Of a DNA stretch of 64,000 bases, positions 1 to 11,292 are shown piece after piece. Made by a program: the position numbers and the translations under genes. Numbering within the stretch: position 1 is the first letter of the stretch; every line of letters begins with the position of its first letter. This DNA is from Halostreptopolyspora alba (lineage in GTDB: Bacteria; Actinomycetota; Actinomycetes; Streptosporangiales; Streptosporangiaceae), in assembly GCA_003725585.1 (NCBI GenBank), contig RJMB01000002.1, forward strand, positions 124,001 to 188,000. Direction: 5' to 3'. The notes beneath the pieces were generated by a model. It saw nothing but the letters and a program-made list of their open reading frames with translations. It ran no database searches and was not told the DNA's origin.

Positions 1-253
1 GCTGCGCCGCTCGGTTCCCACTCCCTGGGCCGTCAAAGGTAGCGTCATGCGGGAGGTGGTCGAGGCGGCGGGCGACCGCGAGGTCGACACCACCGACGGT
101 GTGCGCGTGTTGGAGCCCGGTGGTGGCTGGGCCTTGGTGCTGCCGGACACGGCCGAGGCCGTCACCCACCTGTGGGCCGAGGGGCCCGACTCCGACACCG
201 CCGAGCGGCTGTTGGAGGAGTGGGCCGCCGTGGTCGAACGGGCCGAGGGCTGA
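1..253 (+). CDS. C-terminal end of a mannose-1-phosphate guanylyltransferase / phosphomannomutase-like protein (5' partial)
   Basis: The reading frame is open from base 2 to the TGA at 251-253 and gives about 83 residues. The visible stretch runs through TPWAVKGSVMREVVEAAG, then a GGGWALVLPDTAEAVTHLW segment and a LLEEWAAVVERA tail. From memory this matches the C-terminal phosphoglucomutase/phosphomannomutase-type domain of the two-domain actinobacterial proteins that carry an N-terminal nucleotidyltransferase domain and are annotated as GDP-mannose pyrophosphorylases. Only the last domain fragment is here, so catalytic residues cannot be checked. It is followed by a strong hairpin, so it ends a transcription unit. 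The family call is fairly secure; the exact substrate is inference. Confidence 0.7.
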   Translation, partial: LRRSVPTPWAVKGSVMREVVEAAGDREVDTTDGVRVLEPGGGWALVLPDTAEAVTHLWAEGPDSDTAERLLEEWAAVVERAEG

Positions 254-263
254 GGGAGAGCGC

Positions 264-292
264 GCCCGTGGAGCGAAACGCGCTCCACGGGC
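264..292 (+). terminator. Rho-independent-like hairpin after the phosphomannomutase-like gene
   Basis: Perfect 12-bp arms (264-275 and 281-292, GCCCGTGGAGCG and its complement) enclose a 5-nt loop, 10 bp after the stop codon. No T-tract follows, which is common for actinobacterial terminators. Confidence 0.7.
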
Positions 293-633
293 CCCACGGC
301 CGAAGGTGGCCGCTCACGTTCGTGGCTCAGGGGCTGTGCTGGTCCTCCAGAGCGCGAGAATGGTTTAGAGTCGAGTGTTCCCGTAACACCGCGCCCGACC
401 GACGGAAGGTAGCGTCCGCGGTGTCCCACAGGGAGCGGGAGTGCCGCGGGTGCTCACGAGAGTCATCATGGGGGAGAAGCCGTGTAATCGACCGCGAACC
501 CGAGCCGGAGGCACCGCCTACGGCCCACCGCGTTCCGCGGCGCCGGGTGAACAGCCGTGACCGAGTGTTCCGGCGCCATGACCACCTAGCCGAGTCAAGC
601 ACCGCCCCGTGCGGTAGGAGGCCGAGCCGACCT
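293..633. other. Intergenic stretch, no gene seen
   Basis: Between the hairpin and the FHA gene I find no reading frame with convincing protein-like content on either strand. It should hold the promoter of the FHA gene; I could not single out a convincing -35/-10 pair. A GGAGG ribosome binding site lies at 616-620. Confidence 0.5.
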
Positions 634-1176
634 ATGTCGAGCGTTTACTGCACGCAGTGCGGTCATGCCGTTGCGGATGATGCCCGTTTCTGCTCCAACT
701 GTGGGACCCCACTCCGCGGGGCCGGCCAGGAGGCTCCGCACACCGGCGAGCGCCGCGACTCCGTCGGCGAGACCACGTCAACGATCTCCATATCGGGGAT
801 CCAGGCGCTCGAGAACGAACCGGACTCCGGTGAGGACATCGCCGCCGACGCCGCCGGTGTCGACGCGCTCCCGGCGGGAACAGCGCTCCTGGTGGTCAGG
901 CGGGGGCCCAACGCGGGCAGTCGCTTCCTGCTGGACAGCGACGTCACAACGGTGGGGCGCCACCCCAACAGCGATATCTTCCTCGATGACGTTACCGTGT
1001 CTCGCAGGCACGTGGAGTTCTTCCGGCGAGGTGACGGTTTCGGCGTCCGTGATGTGGGCAGCCTGAACGGCACGTATGTCAACCGAGAGCGGATTGACGA
1101 GGCTGAGCTGGGCGGAGGCGACGAGGTGCAGATTGGCAAGTTCCGACTGGTGCTGCTGACCCAGCCGCGGCGGTGA
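634..1176 (+). CDS. Zinc-ribbon plus FHA-domain protein, GarA-like
   Basis: A 180-residue protein. An N-terminal zinc ribbon has C6-x2-C9 and C20-x2-C23. Residues 46-49 read ETTS, the phospho-acceptor motif that in mycobacterial GarA and corynebacterial OdhI is phosphorylated by PknB/PknG. The C-terminal FHA domain shows GRHPNSD (108-114), SRRH (123-126) and SLNGTYVN (143-150), the phosphothreonine-binding signature. Known GarA/OdhI proteins bind and inhibit 2-oxoglutarate dehydrogenase and glutamate dehydrogenase until phosphorylated, when the FHA domain binds its own tail. ATG 634 is chosen because GGAGG sits 13 bp upstream and upstream translation is not protein-like. Neighbours are a DUF151 gene and a MerR gene, all upstream of gcvP. 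The role as a metabolic switch is inferred. Confidence 0.82.
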   Translation: MSSVYCTQCGHAVADDARFCSNCGTPLRGAGQEAPHTGERRDSVGETTSTISISGIQALENEPDSGEDIAADAAGVDALPAGTALLVVRRGPNAGSRFLLDSDVTTVGRHPNSDIFLDDVTVSRRHVEFFRRGDGFGVRDVGSLNGTYVNRERIDEAELGGGDEVQIGKFRLVLLTQPRR

Positions 1177-1381
1177 GCGGTCCGGGTCGGGCTCGGGAAT
1201 CGCGAAGGTTTGCACGTCTTCCGCGCCGGACAACCTTCTAGCGAAGAGCGCCGCCTGCTGCCCGGCCTCGGGTCCACTCCGAGGACCCCGCACCTCGGCG
1301 GTGTACCGTGAAGAGAAGACGGAGCAGAGCACAGCTCGGCGAGTGCCCAGCCGGCACGACGAGTCGTGGGACGGAGCCGCA

Positions 1382-1852
1382 GTGAAGCAAATGGAGGTTG
1401 TCGGCGTCCGGGTCGAGATGCCCTCGAATCAACCGATCGTCCTGCTCAAAGAGTCCGATGGAGAGCGCTATCTCCCGATATGGATCGGAGCGGTCGAGGC
1501 CACTGCCATCGCACTGGCGCAGCAAGGGGTCGTTCCCGCGCGTCCACTCACCCATGACCTTTTCCGCGACGTCCTCGAGGCGCTCGATACCAGCCTGACG
1601 ACGGTGAACATCACCGCGTTGAGCGACGGCATCTTCTACGCGGAGTTGGTGTTCGCCAATGGCGTTGAGGTCAGCGCGCGGCCGTCCGACTCGATCGCGC
1701 TCGCGTTGCGCACGGGCTCACCCATCTACGCCGACGAGGACGTCATCGACGAGGCCGGGGTTCCGATACCCGACGAGCAGGAGGACGAGGTCGAGAAGTT
1801 CCGCGAGTTCCTCGACCATGTCACACCCGAGGACTTCGGGCGCACCACCTGA
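1382..1852 (+). CDS. Bifunctional nuclease family protein (DUF151/BFN)
   Basis: A 156-residue protein starting at GTG 1382 (VKQMEVVGVRVEMP). The early block NQPIVLLKESDGERYLPIWIGAVEATAIALAQQG and the later RPSDSIALALRTGSPIYADEDVIDEAG are the hallmark segments of the DUF151 family. Plant and archaeal members have nuclease activity and a Mycobacterium member has been reported to be a nuclease, but the physiological role in actinobacteria is unclear. The C-terminus is acidic (DEQEDEVEKFREFLDHV). It follows the FHA gene by 205 bp and precedes a MerR regulator in the same direction. An upstream in-frame start would add a non-conserved extension, so I reject it. Confidence 0.85.
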   Translation: MKQMEVVGVRVEMPSNQPIVLLKESDGERYLPIWIGAVEATAIALAQQGVVPARPLTHDLFRDVLEALDTSLTTVNITALSDGIFYAELVFANGVEVSARPSDSIALALRTGSPIYADEDVIDEAGVPIPDEQEDEVEKFREFLDHVTPEDFGRTT

Positions 1853-2138
1853 TCCGGGAAGCTTCGGGCCAGACCGTTGCCGGGTGAGAGCCCCACGGTG
1901 GGGGCGGACGCCCGGGCGGCACCCCTGGATCGAGCCCGGAGCCGCCCCGTACGGGCTCCGTCGCTGGCGGGTCGGGAGCCCGTCCAGGGTCACCGTCGGG
2001 ATCATCAGTGCCGGCGACGCCTCGTTACGGGCCGTGGCCGATCACTCGGTCGTGCGCCACCGTGGTTCCGGTTGCGAATGTTCGGTGACACGGGGCTCCA
2101 GCAGCGGAAGAGGTTCCGCGACGCGCCGATGAGTGTCG

Positions 2139-2168
2139 TTGACGCTGTCCATCCCCCCGGCTTACCTT
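2139..2168 (+). promoter_or_regulatory. Candidate sigma-A-type promoter for the MerR-like gene
   Basis: TTGACG at 2139-2144 and TACCTT (TAnnnT) at 2163-2168 are separated by 18 bp and lie about 75 bp upstream of the GTG start at 2249. The rest of the 396-bp gap 1853-2248 holds no gene that I can support. Confidence 0.45.
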
Positions 2169-2248
2169 CAAGGCCGAATAGACCCGCGGCGCACCCTTCG
2201 TACTCCCCCTGTCAATCGCCGTGGGCTTTGAGGAGCCGGAGGTTCGGC

Positions 2249-2851
2249 GTGGCGGTTACAAGCGGCAAGCAGCAAGATGCCCCCGGCGCCAGGCGATCAG
2301 CGATACGACGAGCTGGAGAGCAGGGCCTGCTGTGTGAAGAGGGCGTGGTGGCGCTGCCTATGGACGTCGGGTATCGGGGCCCCACCGCGTGTGCGGCCGC
2401 CGGAATCACCTATCGTCAACTCGACTACTGGGCCAGGACCAGCCTGGTCGAACCGAGCGTACGTCCCGAGGACGGCTCGGGCGATCCCCCGCTGTACAGC
2501 TTCCGCGACGTCCTGATCCTGAAAGTGGTCAAGAGACTGCTCGACACCGGGATCTCACTGCAGCAGATCCGCACCGCTGTGGGGCACCTGCGCTACCGCG
2601 ACACGGTCGACCTCGCCCAGATCACGTTGATGAGTGACGGCGTGAGTGTCTACGAGTGCACATCGCCCGGTGAGGTGGCCGACCTCATGCAGGGGGGCCA
2701 GGGGGTGTTCGGTATCGCGCTCGGTCGGGTATGGCGGGAACTGGAGAGCTCACTCGGCGAGGTCTCGGGCGAACGCCTCTCCGAGCCGATGGCAAAGCCC
2801 CATCCCGCCGACGAGTTGGCACGTCGCCGGCGTGAGCGGAAGACCGGCTGA
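2249..2851 (+). CDS. MerR-family transcriptional regulator
   Basis: A 200-residue protein from GTG 2249, which has a well placed GGAGG at 2238-2242 (6-nt spacing). After a poorly conserved 40-residue N-terminus comes GPTACAAAGITYRQLDYWAR (about residues 44-63), a MerR winged helix with the typical RQLDYW recognition helix, then a YSFRDVLILKVVKRLLDTGISLQQIR segment and a coiled region. The C-terminus lacks the cysteine motifs of metal-sensing MerR members. In many actinobacteria such a gene sits next to a GarA-like FHA gene and gcvP; the target is unknown. It is 350 bp upstream of gcvP, separated by the riboswitch. An alternative start is the ATG near 2360. Confidence 0.85.
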   Translation: MAVTSGKQQDAPGARRSAIRRAGEQGLLCEEGVVALPMDVGYRGPTACAAAGITYRQLDYWARTSLVEPSVRPEDGSGDPPLYSFRDVLILKVVKRLLDTGISLQQIRTAVGHLRYRDTVDLAQITLMSDGVSVYECTSPGEVADLMQGGQGVFGIALGRVWRELESSLGEVSGERLSEPMAKPHPADELARRRRERKTG

Positions 2852-2997
2852 GTCGTCGCCCGGGCCCGTCCCCCCGCGGGAGGTGAGCATCCAGTACCGT
2901 CTGAGATGAGCGCCGCGTCCGGCCGTTCCTTCGGCCCCGGAGGTCGGTCGGAGTGGCGTTCGCCGGATAATTGCGAACGAAAACCTGGCCGTTGACA

Positions 2998-3098
2998 CCA
3001 CGTGGGAGAGACCCTCATCCGGGCGCCGACGGGGCAATACTCCCCAGTAACCTCTCAGGCACAAAGGACCACGTGGAGGAGGCCACTCTGGAGCGGTA
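2998..3098 (+). ncRNA. Glycine riboswitch (single aptamer) upstream of gcvP
   Basis: The block has the conserved glycine-aptamer elements in order: GGGAGAG (3004-3010), CGCCGAC followed by GGGGCAA, CCTCTCAGGCA-CAAAGGACC (3051-3070). P1 can form from CCACGTGG at 2998-3005 with the self-complementary CCACGTGG at 3069-3076. Just after it, ACTCTGGAG (about 3085-3093) resembles the start of a second aptamer, but the rest is missing, so this looks like a single aptamer with a ghost-aptamer remnant. It lies about 100 bp before the gcvP start and should turn on glycine cleavage when glycine is high. A GATAAT at 2966-2971 may be the -10 element, giving a transcript start about 20 bp before the aptamer. 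Confidence 0.9.
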
Positions 3099-3201
3099 GG
3101 CGATCGTGCCTGCGCGGGGCGGCCTCACGGTCGCACGCGACAGAGGGGGAGACCACATAGGAGCAGCCGAACAGCTCGGCTAATGCGACCAGGAGGTCTC
3201 C

Positions 3202-6090
<2,889 letters not shown>

Positions 6091-6099
6091 ACCGCGCCC

Positions 6100-6131
6100 G
6101 AGGGGCCGCCCATCCGCAGGGCGGCCCCCTC
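6100..6131 (+). terminator. Hairpin terminator after gcvP
   Basis: Arms GAGGGGCCGCCC (6100-6111) and GGGCGGCCCCCTC (6119-6131) pair with a single bulged base and a 7-nt loop. It starts 10 bp after the gcvP stop codon. Confidence 0.7.
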
Positions 6132-6303
6132 GCGCGACAAGTGATCTACGATGTAAAGGTGGTGCTGCGGAAACGAACACCCAACACACACGGCTCCACG
6201 CGCCCGGCACCACGCGCTAGGCTCCCAAAGAAACCGTCGCATCGAGCCGATCCGCCGCGCGGCGGCCGATGGCCCACGCTCCCATCTCTGAAGGCTGCAG
6301 CCG

Positions 6304-7491
6304 ATGACAGCGACCTCCGGATCCGACATGTTCGACGCCGCTGGGGACGAGTCGGAGTTCGCGAGCCTCTGCGCGCAGGCACGCGATCTCGCCGAGAGCG
6401 GCCATCCGAAACGCGCGGCCCAGATCTACGAACGTGTGCTGGAAGGTGGGTCAGAGGAGCACCGGGCACGGGCCGCCCTCGGGCTGGCGGTCGTCCGGCG
6501 TGACCTGGACGACCCGCGCGCGGCCCGCAGAGCCGACCGGATGGCGATCGAGACGGGCCACCCCGAGTTCGCGCCGCGCGCCGCCTACCACCTCGCGCTC
6601 TCCCACGAGGAGGACGGCGCCGAAGACGAGGCGGCACAGACGTGGCACACCGTGCTGGGGTTCCAGAACGACCGCTACACGCCCGCCGCCCACTATGGGC
6701 TGGCCCGGATCAGTGAGGAGCGCGGCGATCCGGAGTCGGCGCGTCGGCACTGGGAACGAGTGCTGGAGTCCGGCGCCGAGAGTGTCGTTCCCGACGCGGC
6801 GCACGACTTCGCTGGCCGGCTCCTGGCCCGCGGCGACACCGAGACCGCGACCGACGTCATCCTGCGGGGGCTCGAGGTGGCCGAACACCCCGGGCTGCGG
6901 CTGCTGCTGGGCGCGGTGCACGTGGAGCGCGCGATCGACGAGTTCGACACGGTCGTGGCCGCCGCGGAGCCCGACCCGGAGGGCGGGCGCGCGGTGGACG
7001 CGAGCACGGTCGGGGCGGCCGTCGAGATGCTGGCCCGGCTGTTCGCGATGCGGGGTGACCCCGACCAGGCGGAGCGGGTGTGGGAGCACGGTCTGACCGG
7101 GATCGACACGGAGGTCGCCGGCGAGGTCCGTTCCCGCCTGCGGCGCGGTTTCCTACAGCCGGCGGAGGACGGGGACGAGGAGGGCGGCGGGCGCCCGACG
7201 GAGACGTGGTGGGACCCCTACGTCGAGGCGGCGGTGGCCCAGGACAGCTCCGCGATGCTCACCGGGGAGCTCTTCGTGGCGCTGAGCCAGATGTACGCCC
7301 ACCTCGCAGCGCCACTCGCCGCCGACGAGTCGCGGGTTTCGGCCCTGCACCGGGCGATGGTCGACGCGCTCCGCACGCCGAGCGAGTACGTCTGGGGCCG
7401 ATCGTTGCACGACGACTTCCGCGAGCGGCTCCGCCAGGCGGCCGGAAGCGACGCCGACGTGCTACCGGAAGGGTGGCCGGACGCCGAGTGA
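6304..7491 (+). CDS. Tetratricopeptide-repeat protein of unknown function
   Basis: A 395-residue soluble, acidic protein. Residues 18-200 are helical repeats of TPR type, for example an AAQIYERVLEGG unit followed by RARAALGLAVVRRDLDDPRAA, then EDEAAQTWHTVLGF and SARRHWERVLESG units. A second repeat block is around residues 235-262 (MLARLFAMRGDPDQAERVWEHG). There is no signal peptide, membrane segment or catalytic motif. ATG 6304 has GAAGG 9 nt upstream; a TAGGCT at about 6220 could be the -10 element. It converges with the DUF5999 gene. Presumably a protein-binding scaffold; nothing in the context identifies a partner. Confidence 0.75.
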   Translation: MTATSGSDMFDAAGDESEFASLCAQARDLAESGHPKRAAQIYERVLEGGSEEHRARAALGLAVVRRDLDDPRAARRADRMAIETGHPEFAPRAAYHLALSHEEDGAEDEAAQTWHTVLGFQNDRYTPAAHYGLARISEERGDPESARRHWERVLESGAESVVPDAAHDFAGRLLARGDTETATDVILRGLEVAEHPGLRLLLGAVHVERAIDEFDTVVAAAEPDPEGGRAVDASTVGAAVEMLARLFAMRGDPDQAERVWEHGLTGIDTEVAGEVRSRLRRGFLQPAEDGDEEGGGRPTETWWDPYVEAAVAQDSSAMLTGELFVALSQMYAHLAAPLAADESRVSALHRAMVDALRTPSEYVWGRSLHDDFRERLRQAAGSDADVLPEGWPDAE

Positions 7492-7506
7492 GGAGCGCCG
7501 CGCGGC

Positions 7507-7704
7507 TCAGGCCATCAACTTGGCGTAGCTCGGTCGGTGCGGCGCGATCACGCCACCGTCGGGCAGCAGGTCGCCGGTGTCCTCGAAGACGACGACACCG
7601 TTGCACAGTAGGCTCCACCCCTGCTCCGGGTGGCTGGCGACCACCCGCGCGGCCTCGCGGTCGGGGTGGTCGAACGGCGGACACTCGGGTGTGTGCTGGC
7701 ACAT
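7507..7704 (-). CDS. DUF5999 family small protein
   Basis: A 65-residue protein: CQHTPECPPFDHPDREAA, then VVASHPEQGWSLLCNGVVVFEDTG, then LLPDGGVIAPHRP. This is the conserved pattern of a small actinobacterial family of unknown function. Cysteines at positions 2 and 8 and a further one in LLCNG might bind a metal, but that is speculation. A ribosome binding site AAAGGG lies upstream of the ATG on the minus strand. Its 3' end meets that of the TPR gene. Confidence 0.82.
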   Translation of the reverse strand: MCQHTPECPPFDHPDREAARVVASHPEQGWSLLCNGVVVFEDTGDLLPDGGVIAPHRPSYAKLMA

Positions 7705-7731
7705 GGAAAGCGCCCTTTCGTTGGGTAGTGA

Positions 7732-7755
7732 CCGGTGTTATTACGGTGACACCGG
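7732..7755. repeat. Inverted repeat upstream of the DUF5999 gene
   Basis: CCGGTGT (7732-7738) and ACACCGG (7749-7755) flank a 10-nt spacer that reads TAATA-like on the minus strand. It lies about 30 bp upstream of the DUF5999 start, in the promoter or leader region, so it could be an operator or a leader hairpin. Confidence 0.4.
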
Positions 7756-7930
7756 CACTCTAGTGGCGTGCGCCACTTTTCTCGGCCATTCCTGTCAGTT
7801 GGGACGCGCCGAGCGCGACCACGGCTCGACCCGGTCGCCCCGTTGGCCTGATGTGGCCACGTCCCGAACCGCGCACGACACCCGCGACGTCCCACCGTGG
7901 GCACCGTCGTTGTCTGCTGTGCCGGGGTCC

Positions 7931-8644
7931 TCACGCACTCGAGGAGGGTGAGGACGGGCGACTCGCCAGGACGTCACGGGAGAGCCGGTCGGCATGCCGG
8001 ATCGGCTCCGGCGACCGGAACCGTGGGGCCAGCCGCAACACGAGGTCGCTCGCGCCGTCGAGATCGACGCGGTGCCCGATCGAGACGTAGACGGGGCGCA
8101 CCCCCGACCTGGTGCGCAACGCACGCCCGACCACCTCGTCGCCGTCCACCAACGGGCTCCAGGAGCCGCGCGCGTCGGCCGGGGGGTCCGCGCGCCCCAC
8201 GAACGGCGACTTTCCGACCCCGAGCGTGCGTCGCTCCAACAGCACCCCCAGGTGGCTGGCGAGCCCGAAACGTCGCGGATGGGCCAGTCCGAAACCGTCG
8301 CAGACGAAGACGTCCGGGGTGACGCTGAGCGCCTCGACGGCCTCCAGCAGCGGCGGTACCTCGCGGAAGGCGAACAGTCCAGGAACGTAGGGGAACCGCG
8401 GTTCGGCGACCACGGTCGCGGAGTCGACAACCCCGAGCTCGGGAACGGACAGCACGACAGCCGCCGCCACCAGGTGGGTGTCGCCCGCGGCGTAGCTGAC
8501 GTCGAGCCCGGCCACGGTCGAGGCTCGGGAACACTCGACGGGTTCCTCCCGCACCAGCCCGGCCATGCGGCGCTGTGCCGCGCGGGCGTCGTCGGGATCC
8601 CGCGGGTACTCCCCGGCCGGGTCGCCATGGAACGTGGCGCGCAT
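7931..8644 (-). CDS. nfi: Endonuclease V (deoxyinosine 3'-endonuclease)
   Basis: A 237-residue protein with the three metal-binding acidic residues of the family in place: D48 in GLDVSY, E95 in the PYVPGLFAFRE block and D116 in VCDGFGLAHPRRFG. It cleaves the second phosphodiester bond 3' to hypoxanthine in DNA to start deaminated-base repair. It is 42 bp downstream of the ThrE-like exporter on the same strand. A TAGGCT at 8654-8659 (minus strand) gives a possible own promoter with a very short leader. Confidence 0.93.
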   Translation of the reverse strand: MRATFHGDPAGEYPRDPDDARAAQRRMAGLVREEPVECSRASTVAGLDVSYAAGDTHLVAAAVVLSVPELGVVDSATVVAEPRFPYVPGLFAFREVPPLLEAVEALSVTPDVFVCDGFGLAHPRRFGLASHLGVLLERRTLGVGKSPFVGRADPPADARGSWSPLVDGDEVVGRALRTRSGVRPVYVSIGHRVDLDGASDLVLRLAPRFRSPEPIRHADRLSRDVLASRPSSPSSSA

Positions 8645-8686
8645 GATCCCCGCAGCCTACCCGAGGCGGGGATCGGCGCCGGCCGG

Positions 8687-10114
8687 TCAGTATCCGCCGC
8701 GGGTCCTGCGGGCGGCGGGCCGGTGCCGCCGCCCGGCGCCGGCGAGCCCGCCCCGCTGGAAGGCCCGTACGAGCTCACCACCGAGGTTGACCCCGGCACC
8801 GAGCGCGAGCCCAACCACGACCGCCTCGGCGAGGCTCAGCAGCCCCGTGACGACGTCGCCGAGGGTGACCTCAAGCAGCCCCCGGTAGAGAATGCTGCCC
8901 GGAAGCAGTGGAGCGATGGCCGGGATGACGAACGGCAACACGGGCCGTTGTGTGCGCCGCGACAGCCAGTGCCCGGCCATCCCGATCACCACGGCGCCGG
9001 CGACCGAGCCCACGGCCGTGGGAACCTCGAACGCCTGGCGCGTCCCGGCGTAGATCAGCCAGATGAACACCCCCATGCCGCCGATCATCGGCAGGATCCG
9101 GGGCGGTACCGCGAGGGACACGGCGAAGGTCATGGCGATGCCGGCCGCGCCGATGAGCACCGCGGCGTCGATCGTGGTTCCCGCTGTGGGGAGGCTGTCC
9201 AGGTCCATGTTCACACCGAGCTGGACCGCGGTGTAGGCCACGGCGCCAACCCCCGACATGATGGCACCGAGCGTGAAGAACACCTCGAGCAACCGCGCCG
9301 AGGAGGAGACGTAGCTTCCACTGATACCGTCCTGGAGACTGGCGACCAGGGCTCGTCCGGGAAGCAGCGCCATGATGTTACCGGTGATGATCGCTCCGGC
9401 GTGCAGCCCGAGGTCCATCTGGTTGCTGGTCCACAGCAGCCCGACCCCGATGACGGAGGCGGTCGCGGCCGCCGCCGACATCTGGTAAAACTCCGCGACC
9501 CCGCGCTTGGCCAGCCACGCCGACACGCGGTCACCCAGCACCGTGGCGATGAACGCCATCGCGGCGATGATGAACTGGCCACCGACCATGAGGCTGGCGC
9601 TCGACGCGATCAGCCCGAACCCGGTCACGAGCGTCCAGTTGGGATACGGCGGGTGGGCGCGCTTGATGGTGCGGAGCCGGTTGATCGCGCCTTCGAGCTC
9701 GATCAACCCCAGCGCGGCGTCCTGGACCAGCGCGTGCAGTTCCGTGACACGGAAGTAGTCGAGGGTGCGCCGCCGCACGACGCGCTCCCCGGTGATGGGT
9801 GGGTGGTCCCCGCCCGGGTGCGTCGAGAGCGTGATGGCGGTGAAGGTGACCGAGACCTCCGCGCGCGGGAGCTCGAAGGCGACGGAGAGGCTCAGCATCG
9901 CCTCGCTCACCGCCTCAGTGCCCTCACCGCTGGCCAGTAGCAGCTCACCGACGCGCAGCACCAGGTCGATGGCGCGCGGGTCGGGCATCTCGACGATGTC
10001 GTCGTCGAGGGTGTCGGTGTGTGCGGTGGAGCCGAACCCTGAGCGCCAGTCCCGGAGCCGGGTCAGCAGTTTCGCGTCGTCGCGCAGGGTGGGCCGCTGT
10101 GGAGTCTGAGGCAT
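8687..10114 (-). CDS. ThrE-type threonine/serine exporter family protein
   Basis: A 475-residue membrane protein from ATG 10114 (GAGGA 8 nt upstream). The N-terminal half (about residues 40-160) is the soluble-looking ThrE/YjjP domain with LLLASGEGTEAVSEAMLSL and FTAITLSTHPGG. About ten hydrophobic segments follow, in two blocks: YPNWTLVTGFGLIASSASLMVGG onward, then a C-terminal YjjB-like block including LPFVIPAIAPLLPGSILYRGL. The single-chain fusion is the ThrE architecture known from Corynebacterium, which exports threonine and serine. An upstream in-frame ATG (10273) would add 53 unconserved residues and is rejected. Confidence 0.88.
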   Translation of the reverse strand: MPQTPQRPTLRDDAKLLTRLRDWRSGFGSTAHTDTLDDDIVEMPDPRAIDLVLRVGELLLASGEGTEAVSEAMLSLSVAFELPRAEVSVTFTAITLSTHPGGDHPPITGERVVRRRTLDYFRVTELHALVQDAALGLIELEGAINRLRTIKRAHPPYPNWTLVTGFGLIASSASLMVGGQFIIAAMAFIATVLGDRVSAWLAKRGVAEFYQMSAAAATASVIGVGLLWTSNQMDLGLHAGAIITGNIMALLPGRALVASLQDGISGSYVSSSARLLEVFFTLGAIMSGVGAVAYTAVQLGVNMDLDSLPTAGTTIDAAVLIGAAGIAMTFAVSLAVPPRILPMIGGMGVFIWLIYAGTRQAFEVPTAVGSVAGAVVIGMAGHWLSRRTQRPVLPFVIPAIAPLLPGSILYRGLLEVTLGDVVTGLLSLAEAVVVGLALGAGVNLGGELVRAFQRGGLAGAGRRHRPAARRTRGGY

Positions 10115-10398
10115 ACGGCGGTCCTCGAGGAACGTGAGGGTGGACACGGGAGACACAAGGGCCCGGGGGTGAGCGAAAGCGGCATCTCTCACCGGGAGAT
10201 GACCACACATGAGACGCCGATATTCCCCGTCCGGTTGGCACAGGGCGTCCCGGCCCCTGGTGAGTTTCATCACGACGGAATAACAACGGTGTCACGACGG
10301 ATCACCGGATGTCGCGGTACTCGCCGTGGAGGGCGCGAAGCGGCTGTTGGCCCCGTTCCCGGTCGATCTCCCGGGGCGTGCGGGGGTCCCCACCCGGC

Positions 10399-11205
10399 TC
10401 AGTCCGGCAGCGGTGGGGGAGTGCCGCCGAACTCCGGACAGATCGCCTGGTGGTCGCACCAGCCGCACAGCTTGCTGGGCCTGGGACGCCACCGGCCGGA
10501 ACGCGCCGTGTCCTCGATCTCGTTCCAGATGGCGGTGATCTCGGCCTCGGCGTTGCGCAGCTCGTCCTCGGTGGGGTCGTACCAGCGTACCCCGCCGTCG
10601 CCCAGGTACATCAGCTGCAACCGGGCGGGTACCTCACCCAGTTCACGCCAGAGCATGACGGCGTAGAAGAAGATCTGGAACTTGGCCTTGTCCTCGAAGC
10701 GAGGGTGAGGCGACTTACCGGTCTTGTAGTCGACGAGCCGGATCTGGCCGGTGGGTGCGATGTCGATCCGGTCGACGTAGCCGCGCAACCGCAGCCCCGA
10801 GTCGAGCGTGACGTCGAGGCGCATCTCGCGTTCCCGGGGTTCCAGACGCTGGGGCTGCTCCATCCGGAAGTAGCGCTCGAGCAGCGCGCGGGTGTCGGCC
10901 AGCCAGGCGGAAATCTCGGCCTCGCCGTCGAACAGCTCCTCGCTCTCGGGCTGCCTGTCGCGCAGCCGTTCCCACTGCGGCTCCAACAGCGCGAGCGCGT
11001 TCTCGGGGGTGCGGGACTCGGCGGGGAGCTCGAACAGCCGTTCCAGTACGGCGTGCACGAGTGTGCCACGCAGCGCCGCCGCGCTTGGGCGCTCGGGGAT
11101 CCGGTCGATGACGCGGAACCGGAACAACAGGGGACACTGCAGAAAGTCGGCGGCGCGTGACGGGGAGAGCGCGGGGACCCGGGGAGCTGCGTTCGGGGAC
11201 TCCAT
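10399..11205 (-). CDS. RecB-family PD-(D/E)XK nuclease with an iron-sulfur cluster motif
   Basis: A 268-residue protein. It opens with LSPSRAADFLQCPLLFRFRVIDRIPE and contains RLVDYKTGK, the PD-(D/E)XK catalytic core. Cysteines C24, C247, C250 and C256 form the C...C-x2-C-x5-C arrangement that holds a 4Fe-4S cluster in AddB/Cas4-like nucleases. It lacks a helicase domain. In actinobacteria this gene commonly sits divergent from the site-2 protease and next to trmI and the proteasome genes, as here. There are 284 bp between its end and the ThrE-like start with no gene visible. Confidence 0.88.
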   Translation of the reverse strand: MESPNAAPRVPALSPSRAADFLQCPLLFRFRVIDRIPERPSAAALRGTLVHAVLERLFELPAESRTPENALALLEPQWERLRDRQPESEELFDGEAEISAWLADTRALLERYFRMEQPQRLEPREREMRLDVTLDSGLRLRGYVDRIDIAPTGQIRLVDYKTGKSPHPRFEDKAKFQIFFYAVMLWRELGEVPARLQLMYLGDGGVRWYDPTEDELRNAEAEITAIWNEIEDTARSGRWRPRPSKLCGWCDHQAICPEFGGTPPPLPD

Positions 11206-11292
11206 GACGGCCAAGCCTATGACCCCAGTGCCGCCTCGCGTGCCTGTCCACGGGGCGTCCGCGCGTCGTTCGCCGGGAAGTAGCCTGGCATG
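11206..11292. promoter_or_regulatory. Divergent promoter region with two leaderless-type -10 elements
   Basis: On the minus strand TAGGCT (11214-11219) lies 8 nt before the nuclease ATG. On the plus strand TAGCCT (11281-11286) lies exactly 6 nt before GTG 11293. Both placements put the predicted transcript start at or within two bases of the start codon, so both messages may be leaderless. No clear -35 is seen. Confidence 0.5.

Noticed and set aside
1196..1221. GGGAAT as a sigma-R promoter before the DUF151 gene
   Set aside because: The bases at 18-bp spacing read TTC, not GTT.
2992..2997. TTGACA as a -35 element for gcvP
   Set aside because: A matching -10 would fall inside the riboswitch aptamer, which must be transcribed whole; the GATAAT at 2966-2971 fits better.
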